Origin: Alternaria dauci | Lineage: Eukaryota; Ascomycota; Dothideomycetes; Pleosporales; Pleosporaceae | Reading direction: 5' to 3' | Assembly: GCF_042100115.1 (NCBI RefSeq) | Contig: NC_091273.1 | Location: 1,364,001-1,428,000, forward strand | Length of the DNA stretch: 64,000 nucleotides | Shown: positions 11,728-26,100 of the stretch, piece after piece | How the letters are laid out: each line of letters starts with the position of its first letter | Numbering within the stretch: the stretch's first letter is position 1 | The notes under the pieces: model-generated | The model's input: the letters and a program-made list of their open reading frames with translations, nothing else | The model's database searches: none | What the model was told of the DNA's origin: nothing | Made by a program: the position numbers and the translations under genes

Positions 11728-14700
11728 CTACAGATCTGCGCTTTTGGGGTTCACCAGATAGATGTCGGGTACTTTTGGTACTTGAGGGCTCTTCTGCAAA
11801 GCTAGCTTGATTGCATCCCTCGTCTTTGCGCCTTCCTTCTCTCCGCCACCCCCGGTCAGCCGTCTCATACCACTCCTGAAGCGGCTCCTCGTGTCTTGAG
11901 CAACAGGCTTGATGATGTTCTCTAGACTGAAGGTACCGGCTTTGTCTGTGCTGCTCGACCGACCAGCAGAATACTCGTCATCGGAGAAGGGCTCATTTTG
12001 TTCGTCGAGCGTGGTTGATGAGAGGGAGGGAGAAATACGTTGAGGTTGGTTTGGCGCAGAGGGGGACGTTACGGAGCGGGAGTGGAGACCCGGGCGGGGA
12101 TGACTTGTTGGAGGCAAGGCGCCAGTAGACGAGTTGGCGAAGGAGCTGAAAGCGCCCGGTGTCATGACACCTGGGTCTCTAGCTGGGGAGAGCTTGACAT
12201 CCGAGATGAACCCTGATTGGAAAGAAGTCACAGATGCGTTCCGTGTGAGTGATTTGTGTAAGATTGGCGCTGTCTGCTGATCGTAAAGGTTCTCGCGCGT
12301 GTCATGAGCATACGGTCCATTACCGTATCGTCCCGAGGACGAAAAGTTTGGCAAGTCAGTCAAGGTTTCCGCATCATCATCGTCCTCAAAGAAATCATCC
12401 AAGCTGTCTAGTTTCATGACCAGTTCACCAATGTGACTGTCGCCACGGGTGTCCTCGGAAGTCATGGTCGCAGTTCGGTGATAGTCGGACAATGGGCTGA
12501 ACGGGAACTCCTCTTGGCGGAATTCTACCTTCGGCGTCTCAGTGTCTGGCACATTCATGTCGTCAAAGTTTCCACAAGTATAGAAAACAGCGTGGACGTT
12601 CGCTCTTGTCAACTGCGAGTGCAAAGCAGGCATTGGAATGGACCACCCACTTTCTTCGGGAATGCCGTACAATGATTGCGTCTTCTCGAACTGCTTCTTG
12701 TATCCCCTGGTAGAGTGGGAGCCTGCCATGCTCATGCGAATGTGCTGCTTGTCGAATGGCGTGAGGGTACTAGTCATATTGAGGTTGATGACGAAGTCAA
12801 GAACCCTCAAAGCTTGTGGGCAGTACGCGCTTTGTAGTAGTCGTAGAAGAGGCGAGAAAAGGTCAGATCCTTTAGAGGCCATTTCCGGCTTGCGCATATC
12901 AATCTCAGGTAACAGGATGCAGAGCACTTCCATCGTGTTGATCTTCATCCAATCGATCTTATTCATGAGCAGACCGAGAAGAAATACCAGGCTACCGAAC
13001 TCGTGTTCCGAGTTGAACGTAGAACGTATAGCAGACATTGTCTGCGCGAGGAAGTCTTTTTCATGGCGGTATCTCTTCATTGCGAAGGCAGTCAATGCCT
13101 CGGAAAGCGATGTGCACTGGTAATGCTGGTCTGCGACTTGTGCAAGCACTTCCGCAGTAGCGTGAATGCCGGAACTTTGTGCTGTAGAGTCGAATGAACG
13201 TAGAAACCTTGGCAGATTCGCAAGAATGGTGTACGTCAGTCGACTGTCATCACCCACGATGCGGCTAGAAGGTAAAACCACCAGTCTTTCCAGGATCCGT
13301 AAAGAACGGTCCAGACATATACTTGACCTGATGCCCTTGTACGTCAGTTGGGCAAGGCCTTCGAATTTGCCTTCCCATCTGTCCGGGCAGCTTTCTTCTA
13401 GGATGCTCAACACCTCCTCGTCACCTAGATCAAGCTTGTCGAGAAACCTGTCCAGCATCAAGAGGCTCTCCATGAATTCGCCTTCATGTATAGTGTCCAA
13501 ACATGCGCAGGTCGTCCAGAACAGTTGAGGGTACTGTATCAGATCTTTGGGCGCTAATGCCTCGATGATGGTCCGTAATGTTGTCAATATCTCCATAGAG
13601 AAGGTCTGTATGTCACTTTCCTCATCCGAAATGGTATTGGAAAGTCTGGCGAGCATATCCGAAAGCATTTGCTGATCGAGCGAACTGAGAATGCAGCGGA
13701 ATAATTGGAACGACCGACAAGCGATATGTCTGACTGGGCAAGATGTGGCCCAGTTCAATGCTACTCGGCCCCAGGCTTCTCTTAATCCAGGGTATGCGAA
13801 TGAGAAGAACTTCATCACCTCACCAGCAACGTAGCCCATTGGCTCAGGAACCTTGAAGGTCGAGTCTGCCACGTCCTTGCCGTTCTTGTCGTCATAGCTC
13901 CATACCACTTTGGTGTCATGTTGTCGAATGCTTTCGACGAAGTCTTCGATAGACCTTTTATCGATGCCTGGTGTGTCGTCCTCGATCTTGGAAATAACCA
14001 GCTCGTGGATTAAGTGCACAAGCATCTCACGAGACTGGTCCTGCACTACAGAGGTGTAGTGATCCCAGAGCACCAGGACCACTTGCAGAAGCAATGGAAT
14101 GTGCTCTTTGGCTACTTCTACTGGGGATACCATAAGGTCAACCAGCAAGATGAGGCAAACCTGTCCCAAAGCGAAGCCAGACTATAGAGGTCAGTGTGAA
14201 TCAGTGTGAATTTCGTGTCATGCTTACTTGTTTGTTGCTACTTGGCAAGACTTGGGTAAGGTCGGCCAAGTATGGAAGATTGACAGCGTCTGGTGGTGGT
14301 GGCATAGGCTCGCGCTTTTCGCTTACCATAGAGCGTGGGTTGATTTGTAAGAGCAAAAATTCGACGACCTTGAGTCCTGCAGGAGTGCTAGAAAGATGGA
14401 CTACAATCTGTTTGGAGTAGTCGACGTAGTTTTGTTCTCGCTTGTCTAAACAGAGATTGATGATGAAGTTCAAGATGAGCTGAACGTTACCACCGTACGG
14501 TCCAGTTGCCAGTGCTTGCCAGAGTGCTTGGATCTCATTATGTAGTACGTTGCCTGATCTGTAGGTGATTTCAAACAGATTGACGAGTAGCATATAAGAA
14601 TTAGCAGTCGGTCCTCCATCTGGGTTGACTTGGAGTTCGACAGACTGTACCCAAGGGAGCATAGCAGCAACCATGTTGCGCTTATGGTCAGGCTTGAGAT

Positions 14701-17700
14701 CCTTGAAGTAGTACGAAAATTGCGAGAAGACCAAGAAGGCAAGCTCAGCATGCTGCTTGGCAAGCCTTCGTGATGTCTCAAACTGTGCAAGCTTGTACAC
14801 CGCGACTGTCTTGTCAGAGATGCTGATATCCAGGTCCTGTAGTTTCGAATTCTTTCCTTCACGAGCTTCAAGCGTTCGAAGTAATCGCGTGGACTTTGTG
14901 CGTATCTCGCTGTTCTCATGTCCGAGCGTGTAGAGACCAGCGCTTAGTACTTTCCAGAATGGCAAAGTGTAGTCCTCGTGTTGTGTGAGAACCTGGGTAA
15001 CAACTTCGAAGTAGCTCTCGAGAGCTTTACTAGAGACCGCAAGATAGCACATTTCAATTGCTTTGTCCAGCAAATATGGATGCTCGCGATTGTGCAAAAT
15101 AAGGTTCGTAAGTGCTCGGCGACCAATGGCGTGTGTACGGTCGCTCGGAGTTTCGAAGATGCTCTGTATCCACGAAAGCATACGAATAACATCGAACTGA
15201 AGCAAGACTTTGCTATCAGTTGTGATACTGACAGGTCCACCACATAGCGCAGCCATGGCACTCAAAGCCGCAGTTCGAAGATCGCGTTTTTCAATCTCAA
15301 GGGCTGCAGTTGCGTTCCCTTTGCTGTTCTTGTCTACCTCCCGGTCGAGCATCGAACGACGCATCTGCTCCTCTCGCTGACGGATCTGAGACTGGTTTGC
15401 TGCGTATCCGCACCATTCCTCCATCAGAGTAAATGCCGCTTTACGAGCTTGAAACGGCATCCAGTGCAAAGGATCGCTGGTCTTGTTGATGCCCTCAAAC
15501 AGAACCTCTACAAGACCACAGTAGTGCGTGCGTAACTTCTGGTAGCGCGCCTCGAGCTGGACCTCTGTATCACTTAGAAATATTCTTAAATCCTTTGTGT
15601 AGTTCATTAGATTGTTGATTATCCACTCGTCATTGTGGGCTTCCGGGAGTTTGAGGAATTGTTGCGATGTTAGCTTGTATACGTGTGTGATCTCTGTTCG
15701 GAGATGGTCTGTCCGATAGTTGATCGGGCGGGGACTGCTGATGGTTCTGTTGTGATTGCCCAGTCGCATCTTAGCTTCTTCTGCACAAGCAGCCACAATC
15801 CCCTGCAGCGATTCGAGCAGTGTGCGATATAGATTCAGGTTAACAGAGCCAAGGCCGATGACCGCAGCATCTCGTATGGCGGGATTGTCCACTGACAGGA
15901 AGGGGAGAACTTTAGAAAACAATTCGGTGGCAGTGTGTTGCTTGTTTGTGCTTGTTTGCGAAGACTTTGAGCTCTTCCGCGAATGCTGCCCTTGCGTAGC
16001 CGACGGAGCAGTCGGACCCAGGCTTGTCAATGTTGTGAAGGCAAAAATGAGATACAGTTTCCATTGTTCGATGACGACTTCTGGTGAGGTGGAGGCAAGG
16101 CGCCCGCTGAATTTGCTAGCACCGGGCTCGTACGATGGGTGCGGTGTTGTACGCTGGCCCTCAGCCAAGGACGATAAAGTGCGATACATCTGAGCAAGTC
16201 TGGCACACACTATGTCTCGAGTGAGAGTTACAGCGAAAGGGCAGACCTCGAAACTGATTCGCACCAGGTTTGGGAAGATCTTGAACCATAGAGTAGCGTC
16301 GTACGGCACATCGCTACCACAAAGTTCCACGAGTGTACTCTGCACGTTGCTCTTGCGCATGCCGCGTTGTAAACGACTGCGCTCAGCTAGCGACAGCTTC
16401 TCGTCGCTAATGTCCAGAACCCGCTGGGGGCTTCCCTCCATTACACGGATGACACGGGTGTTGGAGCCACCCAGCGCCGTATCAAACTCGGTGATGAGAC
16501 GGAGCACGGTAACAGCGTAAGAGCGGACGCGATGTGAAGGTGAGCATAAGAAGAAGAGGCCATGAGACTCAACTTCGTCAACGTGCGCCCACACAGAAGA
16601 AAGGTCGAGTTGCGTAGCGCGATTCCCGGAACCGTCATCGGGCGTGTCCAATGCTGCCTTGCGTGTTTTCCGCTTGATCTCTTCAATCCAAATCTCTAAT
16701 AGCTCCACGTAGAGCTTTAGGGTGTTCTCAATGTGTCCAGCTCCCAGCATGCCGCCATCAGACATGGTAGCGTAACGATCATCAAAGTTGAAGATGAAAC
16801 GTGCAAAGCCAATTGTGACTTGCTGTGCGTGTGACTGTCGAGCTATGGACTTGAGTGACTGAGCGGACGATACGGCGATGTTGCTTTGAACATGGGCAGT
16901 TCCGGTACACAAGAGGTTTACAAGTGAGTTGAAAGGTATATGTGGAGACAGGCAGCGGGGTAAAGCCTGGACGGCGACATGCAAAAGGTCATAAAACCCT
17001 TGGCGCAGATCCGTAGTAGTCATGTAATCTTCGCGAGGGGCGAAGCTGAAAGCTGCTGCCATGGGTGTCTTGGGTGTTTGTGAAGAGAACTTCTCGTCCA
17101 GTACGGCCTGTCCTCCAAATGCATTGTCGCATATGATGGTTATTTCTCCCAAGATTTTGCAGAAACGGATATAGTACTCTTTTGCCACTTCGGCGAATCC
17201 AGTAAAGTTTACAGGACGCGAAAGACGCTCTTCCTTGAGGAGGCTGGATTTGATCGGCAGAGGTTGCAGAGGCCGCGGACTGGAAGGAGGAGCAGGGAGC
17301 TCGTTCGAAAACGCGTTTGGATCGTAGTCGAATGTAATTGGGAAGGGCGGCTGCTCGGTGTTCTCGAGATCAGCCATGATTGCGAGAAACGAGCGGATAC
17401 CGATGACCATACGGTCAGGCTCCAGATTTTCAACGCGCAACTCCCGCCCTGACATGAACATTTCCGAGTTCAGTAGAGGGAATATGATGGTCTTGAAGCA
17501 GAGGTCTTGGTACTTGTAGCCGATGATGCGCGTGAGTTGTATCAACGGTTCAGCGATGGATGGTTCAGTCGAAAGATACGACCGCCTTCCCGGTTGGAAC
17601 ACCATTCGTATAATCTCGTCTAGTCGACGCACGGCGACATTTGGTGTCTCGGTTCCCCGTCTGTAGATGTAAGTCCACACCAGCCGGCATATACCTCGAA

Positions 17701-19660
17701 GAGCGATAGCTCTCGTTGCGCGCTCCTTCAGTCGTGGCTGAGTAGACAAGGCGAGCGCGAGCCACTGGGAGAGAAAAGTATCGGTCGGGGAAGCACATAG
17801 GATGGCAGCCATGAGTGGAAATGCTTCGTGCCAGTGTTTCGGCTTGCCTAACAGGATGGCAGCGCGCTGCTTCATCACATCTATCACAGTCTTCCACTTG
17901 GGTGCATTGAGCTCGATGGTAGCCTTGGAGGTGATACGCAGCAGCAGTTCCCGCAAGACTTGGCAGTAAGCATACTTGACTGGCTGGCCGTGGGCGCTTG
18001 TGAAGAGCTTGGCCATGGAGAGCATGAAGTCGCACGTGCGGTCCCAGGTCTCCTCTGGATATGACTTGACTTGCAGGTGCCTCAGAGCGCGGATGAGCAG
18101 GGCGCCTTTGGCTTCGTGGTCCCTGTTGTACTGGTTCTTCATAGCCAAGTGGCCATCAACGATCTTCAGGTCGGTGACGAACTTTTCTTGCACCTGCTCG
18201 AATATGAGTCCGCTCAACACACCGAGCAGCTGGCTGTAGATGGTCCAGTTGGCGAGGTTGAGCGGAGATATGTCCACCAGATCAGGATCAACGGTGCTGA
18301 GCTGGCCGTAGAAAAGACCAAGAAGCCGATCGGCCATCTCAAAAGTCAGGTTCTGGAGGTCGGTTTGCGTCATGATTTCGATCAGTACTCGGCAAAGGAT
18401 GTAGGTTGAGACGGTCGAGCGCTGCTCCGCTTGGGTTACCGTCTGTTGTAGAGCGACAATGTGCTCAGGGCCAGATGCCACAGAGGCCGGGGGGTGGTTT
18501 TCCAAGTGTTGGACCGGTTCGGTGTTACGTCGAGACAGGGCAGGATGGAGCTGCAGTCCCGGAGTGGCCTGGCGGGCATTGAGCAGCTGAGTGCGCTGTT
18601 TGGACGCTTCCTCACTCTTTGCCTTGCGCCATAGCATAATGGTGTCGATCAGAGGCTTCGGCTTGTGGCGCGCAATGTGGCCCAGGGCTGCTATGAGCTG
18701 GTCGAAGGTGGGGTCTACGCCAGGTCCACAGACACCCTCTACCCTGGCCTCGGGCTGGCCTCGTTCCGTCATGCACTGGTTGATCTTGTGCTCGGCCTGG
18801 CTGATGAAGGAGTTGAAGAGGTGGTGCAGCGCGTACTCGCCGACCGTCTTGAGTTCGTGGGGGTGCGGCGGCGGGTGGCGCGACTGGGAGCGGTGGTGAT
18901 TGTGACCTTTCCGCGAGGATCTGGCACTCGGCGCCCGCTCAGGCTTGCGCTGCGGTATGCTGGCATCGCTGGATGCCGCCTGGGCTCCAACGCCGGCATA
19001 GACATGCCCCGTACTCGCGCCCGGCTGCATGCCGTTGGCGGCAAAGGCCTCGGCTATCGACTCCTGGGACATGACGGCTCCATCGATGGATGCGCCGCCG
19101 GCGGCGGCGATGATCTGGGGGCTCAGCGGGCTCGTGGCGGGCGAGTTGACGAAGCTGGTGTTGCGCGAGTGCTGGATGCCGTGCACGATGGACGTGTTGC
19201 GGTTGTGGGCATACGAGCCCGACGGCTTGCGTTCGAGCGCCTGGAGGGTGCGGTCGGGGCTGGAATTGCTGCTGGTGGCCTTGAGGGCCGGTGTTTGCGA
19301 GCGCGAGGCAACAGTCCGGGACGAGGCAGTCAGCGCACGCCCGCGGGTCTGGCTGGACTCGCGCGAGGCCGACGAGGGGCTGTCTATATGGTGCGACACA
19401 TTCCCAGCAGCTGGTCGAGCTTGCAGGAGAGGGAAAGCAGCTGCATCGGGCAAGGCACAGGGGTCAGCACAGTCTTGATGCAACGCGGAGAAGCGTCGAT
19501 GTCGAGATAAGGGCTCCTATGGCACAGCAAAAGCCGCCACTGTCAAAGTCCAAGCCGCGTGGGGAGTGTGTTTCACGGTACCTCGCCTGGCTTGGGCACG
19601 ACTATGCGATACACAAAGAAAAAAGCTACTCACACATGCCGCAGACTTGCCGTGCAGCAT
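11728..19660 (-). CDS. PAG1: cell morphogenesis protein PAG1/Tao3 (Furry family)
   Basis: Giant helical-repeat scaffold of the RAM/NDR-kinase pathway, needed for polarised growth. About 2,550 aa. The main exon 14228-19440 and last exon 11728-14181 are joined over a 46-bp intron (14182-14227, GTAAGC...TAG) that keeps the frame (NKQ|SGFALGQ). Residues about 1-230 are Ser/Pro/Gln-rich, followed by the long HEAT-like body and a disordered Ser-rich tail with an acidic DDFFEDDDDAE patch. The start is unsettled: the main frame runs upstream to a TTG, not an ATG, so a 5' exon is needed. One candidate is 19636-19660 (ATG at 19660, donor GTGTGAGT, acceptor GATGCAG at 19441-19442 with a CTGAC branch site). 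The family call is firm. Confidence 0.9.
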
Positions 19661-21042
19661 CTTCCGTGGCGGGCGGAGAAAAGCTGCAGCCCGTCAAGCA
19701 AGGCTCAGGACGGAGAAGGTCGCCGTGGAGAGGGTCGCGACGGCTGTCATGGATGTCTCGAGGTGGATGAAATGGGTAAGTAGAGATGCCCTGTGCCTGA
19801 CTAGCCGCTGTCTAGCCACATTGGTGGCTACGATCATCCATGGCGCCCGGCATCAACACGGCTCTGGAGATCGATCCGAGCCTGGAGATTATTCAGTCCC
19901 ACGTAGTGCCAATCTGGGACTGCGCATGCGACATTATTGATACGTCCGGCCTCGTCTTGACGGGAGCTTGCTTCTGCCATGCTGGCATACAGCGTTCACC
20001 AGAGCTCGGGCGCAGAGACATGAAGAGGGTGGTGCTCATGCGTAGCTCTCCATGCGAACTTGATGCGTATTGGGCTCAATTTACAGCCTTGCACGTTTCT
20101 TCATAAGCTGGGTTCCGCCGATTGCCGAGAGATGGAATGCGATCTATCATCGCGCAGGTGTGGGCTGGCCGTGTAGTTATAAAGTCATACCCGCATCCGG
20201 CAAAGTCGTCGCTCTGCTCCCAAGCCCGCCTGCAGTTGCTCTGTCTGCGCATCATTGACATGGACATTTCGCTTATCGTTCCGTCCCAGTCGTCGTGAAT
20301 GTAAATGGCAACGGCTGTATAAAACATATTAGATACACAGCTACAAGCAGGATGCGTCGTCGGCCCTGCGCCATCGGCTCATTTTCTGTAGTGATCACGT
20401 CTGTTCTGTCCTGGCAATGACATGCTGCCCAGCGTTACGAGACGATTCTGTGGGGCTGTCATGTCTCTCTCTCAACATCGGCCTGACTCTGCTGCTCTGC
20501 TGGCTTCGCAGCTGCATCTGCCGCTCTCGTACGAAGCCATCGTGTTCGGCTCTAAACGGCCCGCCCCACAAAGGTCCCGAAGTGCTGGCGGGCATCCTTG
20601 GTAGACGTAGCGGAAAGACAGCGAGGCTCGGGAAAGTCCGGGTCTCGTGCCCTCCGCCGGCTTTCACGAGCAGCCCCCCCAGCGGAATGGATGCGGAACA
20701 CATCGGCATCCGATGGGCATCTGACAGTCAGTGACGGCACCACTTTTGGCCACATTGGCTACGCTCGTAAAGCAAGCCAGGGGCCTTTTGACTCTAAACA
20801 AAGGCCATTGTTTCCACGTCTACTGGCCCAACAACGTGCTTGCGGCTCCTCGGCCCCAGGTCTTGATAAGATTGAGCTGAGACGCACGGCCCACCAGCCA
20901 TTCCGACGCTCCGCTGCGAAGCCCGATACAAATATTACCGTGTCGTTTCCAGACCGTTTCCGGACGGCAACCGACTACTGTGGCCATGTCAGCGCTGCCC
21001 CTCCATCGTCCTCTGACTCTCTGCTAACTACCGAACAGCACC
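19661..21042. other. intergenic: promoters of PAG1 and CPR
   Basis: Divergent promoter region with no gene. Just before the CPR start, the sequence GCTAACTACCGAACAG (about 21024-21039) looks like a branch site plus 3' splice site, so CPR probably has an intron in its 5' leader. The matching donor was not identified. Confidence 0.45.
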
Positions 21043-23187
21043 ATGGCACAACTCGATACCTTGGACATTATCGTGCTGGCCGCCCTCCTGGTCGGCACGA
21101 TAGCCTACTTCACCAAAGGCACCTACTGGGGCGTCTATGGGGACCCCTACGGCAACTCGCTGGCCGCAGCCAATGGCGTTGCAAAGGCGGGCAAGTCACG
21201 GAACATAACCGAGAAGATGGAAGAGACGGACAAGAACTGCGTCGTCTTCTACGGTAGCCAGACGGGCACGGCTGAGGACTATGCTTCGCGTATATCCAAG
21301 GAGGGTCACTCCCGCTTCGGCCTCAAGACCATGGTGGCAGACCTCGAGGAGTACGATTTCGAAAACCTCGACACCTTTCCCGAGGACAAGCTCGCCGTCT
21401 TCGTCTTGGCCACCTATGGCGAGGGCGAACCCACTGATAACGCTGTGGAATTCTACGAATTCATTGGCTCCGAAGATGTCAGCTTCTCTGAGGGTGGCAG
21501 CGCCGACGACAAGCCCCTCAGCAAGCTCAACTACGTCGCATTCGGTCTCGGAAACAACACCTACGAACACTACAACTCCATGGTCCGCAATGTCGACAAG
21601 TACTTGACAAGACTCGGTGCCACCAGATTGGGCGATGCCGGCGAGGGTGACGACGGTGCTGGCACCATGGAAGAAGACTTCCTCGCCTGGAAGGAGCCCA
21701 TGTGGGCTGCTGTTGCCGAAAAGATGGGTCTGGAGGAGCGCGAGGCCATGTACGAACCCGTCTTCGAGGTCACCGAAAGGCCAGATCTCTCTGCCGACGA
21801 TGACACGGTCTACCTTGGTGAGCCCAACAAGAACCACCTTGAGGGCAGCCAAAAGGGTCCATTCAACGCCAACAACCCCTTCATTGCGCCCATTGTCGAG
21901 TCCGCCGAACTGTTCAACACTCCCAACCGAAACTGCCTACACATGGAAATCAGCATTGCTGGATCCAACCTGTCGTACACTACTGGCGACCACATTGCCA
22001 TCTGGCCCAACAACGCTGGTAAGGAAGTCGATAGGCTATTCAAGGTTCTTGGCAAGGAAGACCAGCGACACACTGTCATTGCAGTCAGAGGTCTCGACCC
22101 CACCGCCAAGGTTCCCTTCCCGTCGCCGACCACTTACGATGCCGCTGTTCGCTTCCACATCGAGATCAACGCCTCCGTGTCCCGCCAGCTCGTCTCTGTC
22201 ATTGCCCAGTTTGCGCCCAACGACGATATCAAGGCTGAAATAGTGAAGCTGGGTAGCGACAAGGACTATTTCAAGGAGCAAGTTACCGAGCGCAACCTCA
22301 ACCTGGGACAGCTCCTCGAAATCACTGGCAAGGGCGCGAAGTGGGACAAGATTCCCTTTTCTTTCCTGTTTGAAACTATGGTCAAGATCCAGCCTCGTTA
22401 CTACTCCATCTCCTCGTCGTCTCTGGTACAGAAGGACAAGATCTCCATTACCGCTGTTGTTGAATCTATTGAAAAGCCCGGTGCGCCATACGCTCTGAAG
22501 GGTGTCACTACAAACTACCTCTTGGCCTTGAAGCAGAAGCAACACGGAGACCCCAACCCGGATCCTCATGGGCTCAACTACGCCATCACTGGCCCTCGCA
22601 ACAAGTACGATGGTATCCACGTTCCAGTCCATGTCCGCCACTCCAACTTCAAGCTGCCTTCGGACCCCTCCAAGCCCATCATCATGGTCGGACCCGGTAC
22701 TGGTGTCGCACCATTCCGTGGATTCATTCAAGAACGAGCTGCACAAGCAAAGGCTGGCCAGAACGTTGGAAAGACTATTCTCTTTTTCGGGTGCAGAAAG
22801 CAATCGGAGGACTTCATGTACGCGGACGAATGGAAGGTAAGTTGTCGAATGCCACAATCATCACCGGGTTGAGACTAACAAGACACGCAGCAATACAAAG
22901 CAGACTTGGGTGACAAGTTCGAGATGCACACTGCCTTTTCGCGAGACGGTCCCAAGAAGGTCTACGTACAGAACAAGCTCGAGGAAGCCGGCGAGGAAGT
23001 GAACAAGCTGCTCGAGCAAAAGGCCTACTTTTACGTCTGTGGTGACGCCGCACACATGGCCCGCGAAGTCAACACTCTTCTTGGAAAGATCATCTCCAAG
23101 TACAGGAATGTTTCGGAGACAAAGGGCGAGGAGATTGTGAAGGCCATGAGGGCGTCAAACCAATACCAAGAGGACGTCTGGTCATAA
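21043..23187 (+). CDS. CPR1: NADPH-cytochrome P450 reductase
   Basis: Passes electrons from NADPH through FAD and FMN to ER P450s (CYP51, CYP61 in ergosterol synthesis), and also supports squalene epoxidase. 696 aa in two exons, 21043-22836 and 22891-23187; the 54-bp intron is GTAAGT...GCAG and reads W-K|Q-Y-K. A single N-terminal anchor at about 8-24 is followed by the FMN domain (YGSQTGTAEDYA at 70, ATYGEGEPTDNA, FGLGNNTYEHYN), the FAD motif RYYSISSSS, the NADP motifs GPGTGVAPFRGF and FFGCRK, and the classic C-terminal VWS. The N-terminus MAQLDTLD matches Aspergillus CprA, which fixes the start (context CACCATGGC). PAG1 is divergent upstream. Confidence 0.97.
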
Positions 23188-26100
23188 TCTAGGAACCACG
23201 GAGAGGAGTTTAGAATAAGACTTTCAGCATGCATTTTCATGGGTAGAATGGTGTGGGCGACGGCGTTCGATCTGACGACCACATTCCGCGTTGGAATATA
23301 CTGTCTCTGTATCTGAGGCCTAGACGGCCATGTGCGGATATCACCACGTTATGTAGACTGCGACGTTGACGAGTTGGTTTGGTAAATAACAAAAATATTA
23401 ATACCTCACAATGTACCTCTTGCTCAGGTGACTCCGGTTATCAGAAACATGTTGAGCGATGCGCAACCTAATGCTGTGAGGCCCTGTCGTGGTAGGTAAA
23501 ACGTGCGCTAGTCCAGGGTCCATGCCATGATTGGCGCAAGCACACGCGGTGCCTGCCGCCAGGATCGCGGCCCATAAACCTCGCCTCTTCGATGAACATC
23601 AGCCTTGCGTGCATGTCAACAGCTTCGGACCAATATCGACGACATCTGCCGTTCCTGGATCATGACTGCGCCGCGATAATCGACGAAGAGTCTTCTTGAT
23701 CACACGCGCAGGTTGCAGCCCCCAATGTCTAGGTCGCTTGTCCGGATCGTTGCGTGGCAATCCTTCATTGCTCAGAGGTGCAGGCTCATCTCTTTGTATG
23801 GAGCACTGCCGTCGTGCGTACGGTAGAGCTACCCATAGCAGTCCCGGCTAAGTGTCGTCTTCTGTATTAACCTGGTTGCGCCTCGCACACTGAAAATCTT
23901 CATGGTAGGATGACCACACCAGTCACTCACCGCCACAACCTGAGCATGCGGGGCATTAGCTTGGAACCCTGAAGAAAGCAGTGCTCTGAAACGCCATGGA
24001 CTTTAGCGAGGCTTATATGAGGCTGGGTTCTCTCTCACCTGCTCTCTGTGTCACCCCGCAGATGCGACTAGAAGGAGCCGATCGGCTTCGTCTGTTCCTT
24101 TCTGCGATCATGGTAGCGGGAAGATCTGGAATCCAGGTTTGAGGTCAAGCCGGGTCACATTGGGAGATTTGCAACGAAACATTTCTCAGGCAGGCCAGCA
24201 CAAAAGGCAGAATTTGGAGAGACATGCATGTGGAGGAACTGCACGCTTCTCCGGGCGCACGGCATGCACAGATCCTAAAAGGACCTTACAGGCAGGCATG
24301 TTAAGAGGGATCGACGAATGATCACATACCGGAACGCCACCAGACATGGATTCTGGAGACACTGTTCGCTTGCTGATTCTAGGCACGAGTAGATGTTCTC
24401 TGACTCTGTTTTGTCGTTGTACTGCCACGCGACCTACAAAAGCCGCATCGAGAATTCGAAAACCACCCGGATAGCTGTTTTGCAACATATGCGACACGGT
24501 AATCAGTGCGCTTGCGCCCATGCAACACGCGAGGAAGCGGGACATGATCCATTCGTGAGTCTGTACCACTCCAGCGCCATCAGGTCCTTGGTGGAGCACC
24601 TGAGGACTTGGTACACGATGCAGGTTCGTACCTTCTCTCTTACTAGGTAGAGGGCTACCAGCTCGTTCGACACCTATTCATAACTATGGTATATCTAAGT
24701 AAACTCGGAAAGATCCATCGCACATGGCAATCTTCGACACGCCTGTCTTGAATGAGAGCGACTTCTCTCACATGATATGGCGAGGTTGGTCGGGCCACAG
24801 ACGTCGGATGTACCCCTTGCATCTGCGTCTTGGTGCAGAAGCTCGTTTGTCCTGGTAGTGCTTTCGGTGATGCAGAATTTATCGCCTTGCATACCAGAAG
24901 AGTCTCGGACGACGGCGCATCTCCAATAACGTCGGCTGGGGCTTTTCCTATCCGTCTCGAACCCGCGACTCGAGGCTTTACAATTGGCAACGGCTGCACT
25001 GCGCCGGCTCGTCGCGCAGGTTACAGGCGTGCGACAGGCGTGCGACAGGCGTGCCGCCCCGTCAGGCTACTACGAGTCTGTTATGGGATGGCGGCAGTTT
25101 TGCTGTAGAGCACTGTAAGAGAGTCACCCTGCTTGTGTAGCCATACTAAGCGCAAAACAGACTGGAAGGTCTTCAACCAGGACCTGGGCATGTCTCGAGT
25201 TCTGTGAAGGGCTGTTGCGTGTACCCGCATGCTGATCAATGCGCGGAAGGGAGGAAACGACAGGTCTTATCTTCATGATGAGAGCTTGCGCACCAAAGTC
25301 GTCGTGACTGCACAAGTCGACGTGTGTGCATACTCTCTGCGTCTCAACAAACAATGACATTTCCTCCTCGACGTCATCTTGCGAGACTGTTCAGCCTTGC
25401 TGCAAGGGCGACATGGCTGCATTGACCGTTGCCACAGCGAGAAGCTGGCTACCCCATGTGGAAGCTAGACTCCACACGCACCAATTGACGCCTTGTCATT
25501 TGTATGCTACGCACACTGGCCCAAGAAAGGCATGGCTGCATCGACGCATGTGCGAGCAGTACACTACTGATGCAACTCTGTATGCTTGCAGCACTCGCAA
25601 TACCGTGTTCCTGGTACACGCATTCAACACTGTGCGTGCTTGGTTGTGGTGGACATATAAGAGCAACACGTTTTGCACCACGGCGAGTAGGACAGCACCA
25701 CAGCTTCGCTCGAACGCCAGGTCGACATCACTATTTAACAGCTCTTTCAACAATATTACTCAAGGACTGCTGCGGCGCAATCTTCAAGCTAAGAAGCAAC
25801 GATACGCAGCGTGCAAGTGTCGTATGTTCTCGTCCATCTACTCCTGCTTGAAGTGAATTCATCGAGAAGGTGAGTGTCTCCTCCATCGTCGTGTTGTCTC
25901 TTCGCCACTTCCCTCTGTCAATATCGAGGCTGCCGGTTACACCCCACCGGTGATCTTCCGCTGAGACATCGCGGCTGCTCTTTCCCCATCTGCTACGCCC
26001 AGACGCCATCATCGAGTACAACAGCTCGCCGCATCCCACCATCCCTCGTCTCTTCTTCACTCTCCTTCACTTCTTTCTCACCAATACGCATCAGTGGCCA

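Noticed and set aside
25326..25856. 176-codon plus-strand frame before the RRM gene leader
   Set aside because: Residues look random (many Cys, His, Thr), no domain seen, and a TATA-like site and leader signals overlap it.
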